The notes under the pieces: model-generated
The model's input: only the letters and a program-made list of their open reading frames with translations
Database searches by the model: none
Told to the model about the DNA's origin: nothing
Shown here: in pieces, positions 21,712 to 25,467 of the stretch
Layout: each line of letters starts with the position of its first letter
How positions within the stretch are numbered: position 1 is the stretch's first letter
Origin: Clostridiales bacterium
Lineage (GTDB): Bacteria > Bacillota > Clostridia > Christensenellales > Aristaeellaceae
Length of the DNA stretch: 25,467 bases
Assembly: GCA_004557805.1 (NCBI GenBank)
Contig: SFFS01000044.1
Location: forward strand, 1-25,467
Direction of reading: 5' to 3'
Translations under genes and position numbers: made by a program

Positions 21712-23216
21712 TATTCACCCTTCCTTCCGCGGATTGTCCGCGCAAGCCTGACCATTTGCGAAGCAAACGTAATGATGACCATCAGCAGGGAAAGTCCCAG
21801 GAAAATGCCCGATACCGGCCGCGTGATGAACGGCATGAAACTGCCGCGGCTCATCATCAGCCCTCTGCGCAGATACTTCTCGCAGATCGGCCCCAGGATG
21901 AAGCCCATAATGATCGGCGTGAGCGGCAGATCAAACTTGGTGAGAATGAAGCCCATCACGCCCCACAGAAGCAGCGTCCACACATCGAAGATGCGGTTGT
22001 TCGTGCCGAAGGAGCCGACGATGCAAAGCACCATCACCATCGGCAGCAGAATGTATTTCGGCACCTTCAGAAGCTGCGTGAAGCCCTTAATGCCGAAGAA
22101 CTGCACCACAAACGTTACGATCGAGCAGACAAACATCAGCGCATAGATCACATAGATCAGCTTGATATTCTCCTGATAGAACATCGGGCCGGGCGTCAGT
22201 CCGTTGATGGTGAACGCGCCCAGCAGAATGGCCGTGACCGCATCGCCCGGAATGCCCAGCGTCAGCAGCGGAACCATCGTGCCGCCGATGCACGCATTGT
22301 TGGAGGCCTCCGAGGCGACGATGCCGTCGATAATGCCCGTTCCGAACTTTTCAGGATACTTCGAGCTCTTCTTCGCCACGCCGTAAGCCAGCAGGTTGCA
22401 CACCGAACCGCCGATGCCCGGCAGAATGCCGATGAACGTGCCGATCAGCGAGGAGCGCAGGCAGTTCCACCACTGACCGAAGAATTCCTTCCCGCTCATG
22501 CCGAAGCCTTTGCGATTGATCTTCGCCATTTTCACGCTGCCCTGCCCTTCCTTGCCGCAGTTGAGCAGTTCGGAAATGGCGAACAGGCCGACCAGCGCCG
22601 GAACCTCCTTGAAACCCGCGTCGAGGTCATGGATGCCCATCGTGAAGCGCGTGAAGCCGTCGATCGGCGCCGCGCCGACCGTCGCCATGAACAGGCCGAT
22701 CAGGCAGGCCAAAAGCCCCTTCGTCAGCGACGTGCCGCACAGCACGGCCACCAGCGTCAGCGAGAAAACCGCCACCGAGAAGTATTCAAACATGCCCAGC
22801 GACAGCGAAAACTTGCCCAGCACCGGAGCCAGGCAGCACAGGATCAGGATGCCGATCAGCGTGCCGAGGAACGAGAACACAATGCCGACCGACAGCGCCC
22901 TCCACGACTCGCCGCGATCGGCCATGGGGCCGCCGTCGAACACCGTCGCAATCGACGCGGGCGTTCCGGGAATTTTGATGAGAATCGCGGAGATCAGGCC
23001 GCCGGAAATGCCGCCGATATACAGCGCCAGCAGCAGCGTCAGGCTCGGAATGATATCCATCCTGAACGTCAGCGGCAGGAACAGCGCGATGGCCATGCCG
23101 GCCGTCAGGCCGGGAATGCAGCCGAAAATAATGCCGATTACCGTGCCCGCAAAGATGAGCACAAACGCCATCGGGTCGGAAAACACGGTTGAAAACGCCG
23201 TAATGAACTGGTTCAT
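21711..23216 (-). CDS. tctA: Tripartite tricarboxylate transporter, large permease
   Basis: A 501-residue protein, normal for TctA, with around eleven or twelve hydrophobic segments. The start at 23214-23216 is chosen because GGAGG lies nine bases upstream. The conserved TctA pieces are GCIPGLTAGMAIALFLP (about residues 33-49), GGISGGLISAILIKIPGTPAS, GILPGIGGSVCNLLAYG and NNACIGGTMVPLLTLGIPGDAVTA (two neighbouring conserved halves). It forms the transport channel with TctB and receives substrate from TctC, driven by an ion gradient. The gene follows tctB with a short gap and overlaps the aldolase start, so all are one transcript. Confidence 0.94.
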   Translation of the reverse strand: MNQFITAFSTVFSDPMAFVLIFAGTVIGIIFGCIPGLTAGMAIALFLPLTFRMDIIPSLTLLLALYIGGISGGLISAILIKIPGTPASIATVFDGGPMADRGESWRALSVGIVFSFLGTLIGILILCCLAPVLGKFSLSLGMFEYFSVAVFSLTLVAVLCGTSLTKGLLACLIGLFMATVGAAPIDGFTRFTMGIHDLDAGFKEVPALVGLFAISELLNCGKEGQGSVKMAKINRKGFGMSGKEFFGQWWNCLRSSLIGTFIGILPGIGGSVCNLLAYGVAKKSSKYPEKFGTGIIDGIVASEASNNACIGGTMVPLLTLGIPGDAVTAILLGAFTINGLTPGPMFYQENIKLIYVIYALMFVCSIVTFVVQFFGIKGFTQLLKVPKYILLPMVMVLCIVGSFGTNNRIFDVWTLLLWGVMGFILTKFDLPLTPIIMGFILGPICEKYLRRGLMMSRGSFMPFITRPVSGIFLGLSLLMVIITFASQMVRLARTIRGRKGE

Positions 23217-23220
23217 TCCA

Positions 23221-23766
23221 TCAGCCTCCAATCATGCTCCAGAACTTGCCGGCGGGCAGCATCATCTGGAACGCATAGCGGAAAAGCAGGTAGATGACAA
23301 GCGTGAAAGCCACGTCGATCAGCGCGATTTTCCACAGCTTGCGGTTCTCCTTGCCGGAAAGCGTGAGAATCTGCAGGAACAGATACGCCACCGTCATCGC
23401 AAAGAAGCCGAAATAATCCAGCCCCAGAATATACAGGAACATCAGCGCGAGCGTAATGAGCGAGCGGCGTTTCGCGCCCTGGTAGAACCGTTCGGCGCGC
23501 GGCGGCTTTTCCGCCTCGCCGCTCTCCTCGCGGTTGCGCAGGGCGACGCCCTCCATAATGCTCTGGATCAGCATAATCACGCTCAGCGCACAGCCGCCGA
23601 TGCCGATGATGATCGGCCAGAAGCGCGCGTTCACCGTGGTGTTGACGACCAGCAGCTTAATATCCTTCGTTAAGTAAATAATCAGCGCGAAGCATATGAA
23701 CAGCACTGCCGCAAAAACAGCGCTGCCGAACCGCCTCATAAAATCCGAAAAGGACTGGTTTTTCAT
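23221..23766 (-). CDS. tctB: Tripartite tricarboxylate transporter, small permease
   Basis: A 181-residue protein with four predicted membrane segments (about 15-34, 45-68, 103-133 and 145-163), the usual TctB topology. The start at 23764-23766 follows GGAGGA by seven bases. A charged loop rich in E and R (about 75-100) separates the two membrane pairs. TctB proteins diverge strongly in sequence, so the call rests on length, topology and its place between tctC and tctA. Confidence 0.88.
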   Translation of the reverse strand: MKNQSFSDFMRRFGSAVFAAVLFICFALIIYLTKDIKLLVVNTTVNARFWPIIIGIGGCALSVIMLIQSIMEGVALRNREESGEAEKPPRAERFYQGAKRRSLITLALMFLYILGLDYFGFFAMTVAYLFLQILTLSGKENRKLWKIALIDVAFTLVIYLLFRYAFQMMLPAGKFWSMIGG

Positions 23767-23798
23767 GCCGGGTTCCTCCATTCAGACGACCGCAGGGT

Positions 23799-23834
23799 AA
23801 AAGAAAGGTTGAGCCGGCTTGCGCGGGCCCAACC
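23799..23834 (-). terminator. Hairpin between tctC and tctB, attenuator
   Basis: On the - strand a 28-base stem-loop (23834-23807) with GGTTG/CAACC outer helix, one G-U wobble, GCC/GGC, one C-C mismatch and GC/GC closes on a GCAA tetraloop. TTTCTTTT follows. It looks like a complete intrinsic terminator placed inside the operon, likely allowing partial read-through so that binding protein exceeds permease. Confidence 0.75.
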
Positions 23835-23849
23835 CTGCCCATGATTCCA

Positions 23850-24806
23850 TCAGTTGCCCAGCAGCTGTTCCTTGTAGTTGTTCATCAGCTCGTACTGTGC
23901 GTCGAGATAGGAAACCGCTTCTTCGCCGCCGCGATAGACGGGGGTGATGTAATACTGGGCGCAATGTGCCTTGAATTCGTCGGAGTTCACGCACTTTTCA
24001 ACAGCGGCGTTAAACTTGTCGATGATCGCCTGATCGGTGCCCTTGGGGAACCAGTAGCCGAACATCTTGCCGATCGGGAAGGACTCGCCGAAGAGGGACT
24101 TCCAGGTAGGAGTGTCGCTGCCGTCAAGCGCTTCGTCGCCGAGGAAGGCAAGCGCCGCGAAGTCGCCGTTATCAACGTAAGCGCCGTAGGTGCCGTAGAT
24201 GCCGAGGGTGAAATCGATGTCGTTGTTCAGCAGCGCGGGAACGATTTCAGCCGTGCCGTCGAGATCGACGTAACTCACTTCGATGCCCAGCAGATCCGCA
24301 AACATCATCGCATACAGATGCGCGTCGCCGCCGATGGTGCCGCCCCAGAGCAGCTCGCCCGGATGATCCTTGCCATACTGGACGAATTCGTCAAACGTGG
24401 TAAACTTGCCGTTATTGGCGTTGACGCACAGGAAGGAGGACAGATCCTCAATCACGGTGCAGGCGGTTTCGAAATCATGATAGTCGAATTCCGAAAGGCC
24501 CAGCAGAGAGGCCATCAGGAAGGAAGTCTGATGCCAGAGGATGGTGTTGCCGTCGGCTTCGCTGTCCAGCACCTGACGGGCGGCGATGGTGCCGGAAGTG
24601 CCGGTCACGTTCGTGCAGACGATATCCGTGCCGAGCTCTTTGGAAACCATTTCGGTCAGCACGCGGCAGTGCAGGTCGGTGTCTCCGCCCGCTCCGAAGG
24701 GGATAATCATCTGGACGGTCTTTTTGCCCGGCCATTCGTCGGCCATGGCGGTCGCCGCGCAGAACAGGCACGCGAGCGCGAGAATCAGAGCAACGAGTTT
24801 TTTCAT
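23850..24806 (-). CDS. tctC: Tripartite tricarboxylate transporter, substrate-binding protein
   Basis: A 318-residue exported protein with signal peptide 1-22 (ending AMA) and a start fixed by AGGAGG. The mature N-terminus DEWPGKKTVQMIIPFGAGGDTD (start of the family fold) is the classic Bug/TctC opening, where the IPFGAGGDTD loop binds a substrate carboxylate. Further family segments are VTGTSGTIAARQV and the C-terminal FGYWFPKGTDQAIIDKFNAAV. TctC proteins bind citrate, tartrate, other carboxylates or nicotinate outside the membrane. The linked aldolase suggests a hydroxylated or sugar-derived acid. No lipobox is evident at the cleavage site, so attachment in a Gram-positive cell is not clear: C13 and C16 lie in the signal peptide core. 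Confidence 0.92.
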   Translation of the reverse strand: MKKLVALILALACLFCAATAMADEWPGKKTVQMIIPFGAGGDTDLHCRVLTEMVSKELGTDIVCTNVTGTSGTIAARQVLDSEADGNTILWHQTSFLMASLLGLSEFDYHDFETACTVIEDLSSFLCVNANNGKFTTFDEFVQYGKDHPGELLWGGTIGGDAHLYAMMFADLLGIEVSYVDLDGTAEIVPALLNNDIDFTLGIYGTYGAYVDNGDFAALAFLGDEALDGSDTPTWKSLFGESFPIGKMFGYWFPKGTDQAIIDKFNAAVEKCVNSDEFKAHCAQYYITPVYRGGEEAVSYLDAQYELMNNYKEQLLGN

Positions 24807-24840
24807 GATGGTAGCCTCCTGTATAAATTAGGAATCGCTC

Positions 24841-24869
24841 AGGTGTTAGATGTATTACATCTAACACCT
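24841..24869 (-). promoter_or_regulatory. 29-base perfect palindrome, operator of the tct operon
   Basis: AGGTGTTAGATGTA (24841-24854) is mirrored exactly by 24856-24869 around a single central T. It lies just downstream of the predicted transcription start and about 35 bases before the tctC start codon. No T run follows, so an operator is more likely than a terminator. A smaller palindrome TGTATACA (24872-24879) adjoins it. Confidence 0.75.
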
Positions 24870-24879
24870 TATGTATACA

Positions 24880-24908
24880 ATACTACCATGCGTTTTGAGG
24901 TGTGTCAA
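24880..24908 (-). promoter_or_regulatory. Promoter of the tct operon
   Basis: On the - strand a consensus TTGACA (24903-24908) is followed after 17 bases by TAGTAT (24880-24885). The start site would fall near 24873, directly at the palindromes. Confidence 0.65.
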
Positions 24909-24976
24909 TATTTTTCTGTGGTTTTAGCAAACTTTTTCTATATAAATGTTGTCAAAGAAATAATTTTAATACATCT

Positions 24977-25465
24977 TCAGTTTTGCGACAAGCTGCTTGC
25001 ACGCGCATGCAGCTCCGCGCCGAGCACAATATGATGCTGCTCCTCCTCCGGCGCGCCTTCCCGCACGGCCAGCAGCTGTTCGGCTGCGATCCGCCCCATT
25101 CTGTATACAGGCACGTCGACCGACGAAAGCGGCACGCCGAACGCATCGCAGAAGCCGCTGTTTTCCCCAGAAACGATGCGGACATCCTTTCCGGGCGTCA
25201 GCCCCATCTTCCACAGCACCTGATACAGCACCATGGCCAGCCGGTCGTTGAACACGAACAGTCCGTCGATCTCGGGATGCTCGCGCAGGAACTGCTCGAA
25301 CAGATCCGCAATATCGCCGGTGATTTTGCTCAGCCCCATTCCGCCGCACACGCGGTCGTCCGGATGCTGCGCGTTATGCTGATCGAGCGCGGCAAGATAG
25401 CCCTGCAACTTATCCTCGATCGTGCAATACTGCGAAGTGGCAAGATAGGCAATGCAGCGGCAGCC
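24977..25465 (-). CDS. LacI-family regulator, C-terminal part (5' end outside window)
   Basis: The frame runs from the window edge to a stop at 24977-24979, giving the last 162 codons of the effector-binding domain. The DNA-binding helix-turn-helix lies outside. Typical LacI/GalR features are GLFVFNDRLAMVLYQVLWKMG, followed by DVRIVSGENSGF, and SVDVPVYRMGRIAAEQLL. These correspond to the C-terminal subdomain that closes over a sugar or related ligand. A GntR-type protein with a LacI-like sensor domain would look the same here. It lies directly upstream of, and in the same direction as, the tct-aldolase operon, whose promoter palindrome is its likely target. Confidence 0.85.
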   Translation of the reverse strand, partial: GCRCIAYLATSQYCTIEDKLQGYLAALDQHNAQHPDDRVCGGMGLSKITGDIADLFEQFLREHPEIDGLFVFNDRLAMVLYQVLWKMGLTPGKDVRIVSGENSGFCDAFGVPLSSVDVPVYRMGRIAAEQLLAVREGAPEEEQHHIVLGAELHARASSLSQN

Positions 25466-25467
25466 CA

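Noticed and set aside
19792..22146. A 784-codon open frame on the + strand
   Set aside because: It runs opposite to the aldo/keto reductase and aldolase genes and across the terminator between them. Its translation is low-complexity, rich in R and H, with no recognisable domain. It reflects the scarcity of antisense stop codons in GC-rich coding DNA.
21756..23192. A 478-codon open frame antisense to tctA
   Set aside because: The product is a string of R, H, Q, D and A without fold signatures, while the other strand encodes an unmistakable TctA permease.
24841..24869. The 29-base palindrome as a terminator of the LacI-type gene
   Set aside because: It lies downstream of a good promoter and lacks a T run after the stem on either strand, so an operator fits better.

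Overview
The window looks like chromosomal DNA of a fairly GC-rich anaerobic member of the Bacillota (Clostridia-like, possibly a gut lineage; the lineage is my inference). Supporting signs are strong AGGAGG-type ribosome binding sites, a LytTR/GHKL two-component pair, an ECF sigma factor with a DUF4179-type partner, an iron-dependent alcohol dehydrogenase, a ferredoxin-type aldo/keto reductase and short Gram-positive-style signal peptides. Both edges cut genes: a MurJ-family flippase at the left and a LacI-family regulator at the right. I see no rRNA, tRNA, CRISPR array, insertion sequence or phage gene. No gap between genes exceeds 300 bases.

Layout. (1) 2-3576, + strand: the 3' part of a MurJ-like flippase, then an acetyltransferase, a metallo-beta-lactamase-fold hydrolase and an iron alcohol dehydrogenase. 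(2) 3693-9129, + strand: a zinc module that probably starts at one promoter carrying a dyad operator. It encodes a Fur-family (Zur-like) repressor, a small His/Cys membrane protein, a ZnuA binding protein with a whole ZinT domain inserted in the middle, a secreted SH3/peptidoglycan-binding protein with a cysteine-rich tail, ZnuC, ZnuB and a lipoprotein of unknown function. The module is more AT-rich than its flanks and is bracketed by a 19-base exact direct repeat, one copy of which overlaps the 3' end of the next gene. (3) 9328-11023, - strand: an ECF sigma factor and its membrane-anchored DUF4179-like partner, with a likely autoregulated promoter. (4) 11233-11817, - strand: a TetR-type regulator with a palindromic operator. 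(5) 12-14.4 kb: a CdaR-type regulator divergent from a glycerate kinase, with related dyads in both promoters.

(6) 14433-18487: a LytTR response regulator and GHKL sensor kinase (- strand), divergent from an exported FMN/FAD reductase (+ strand) that may be their target. (7) 18646-19542: a ROK-family sugar kinase that lacks the usual zinc cysteines. (8) 19630-20760, - strand: an aldo/keto reductase with two [4Fe-4S] motifs, behind a promoter with a 19-base spacer and internal dyad of the MerR-regulated type. (9) 20947-25465, - strand: a LacI-family regulator (cut by the edge), then a tripartite tricarboxylate transporter (TctC, TctB, TctA) and an HpcH/HpaI aldolase, with a 29-base perfect palindrome just downstream of the promoter.

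The most interesting part is the zinc module. It combines an unusual nested binding protein with three poorly characterised exported or membrane proteins rich in His/Cys or carrying a Cys-Cys pair. It also has a possible long-range RNA pairing that could couple znuA translation to the gene before it, and flanking repeats that suggest it was inserted as a block.
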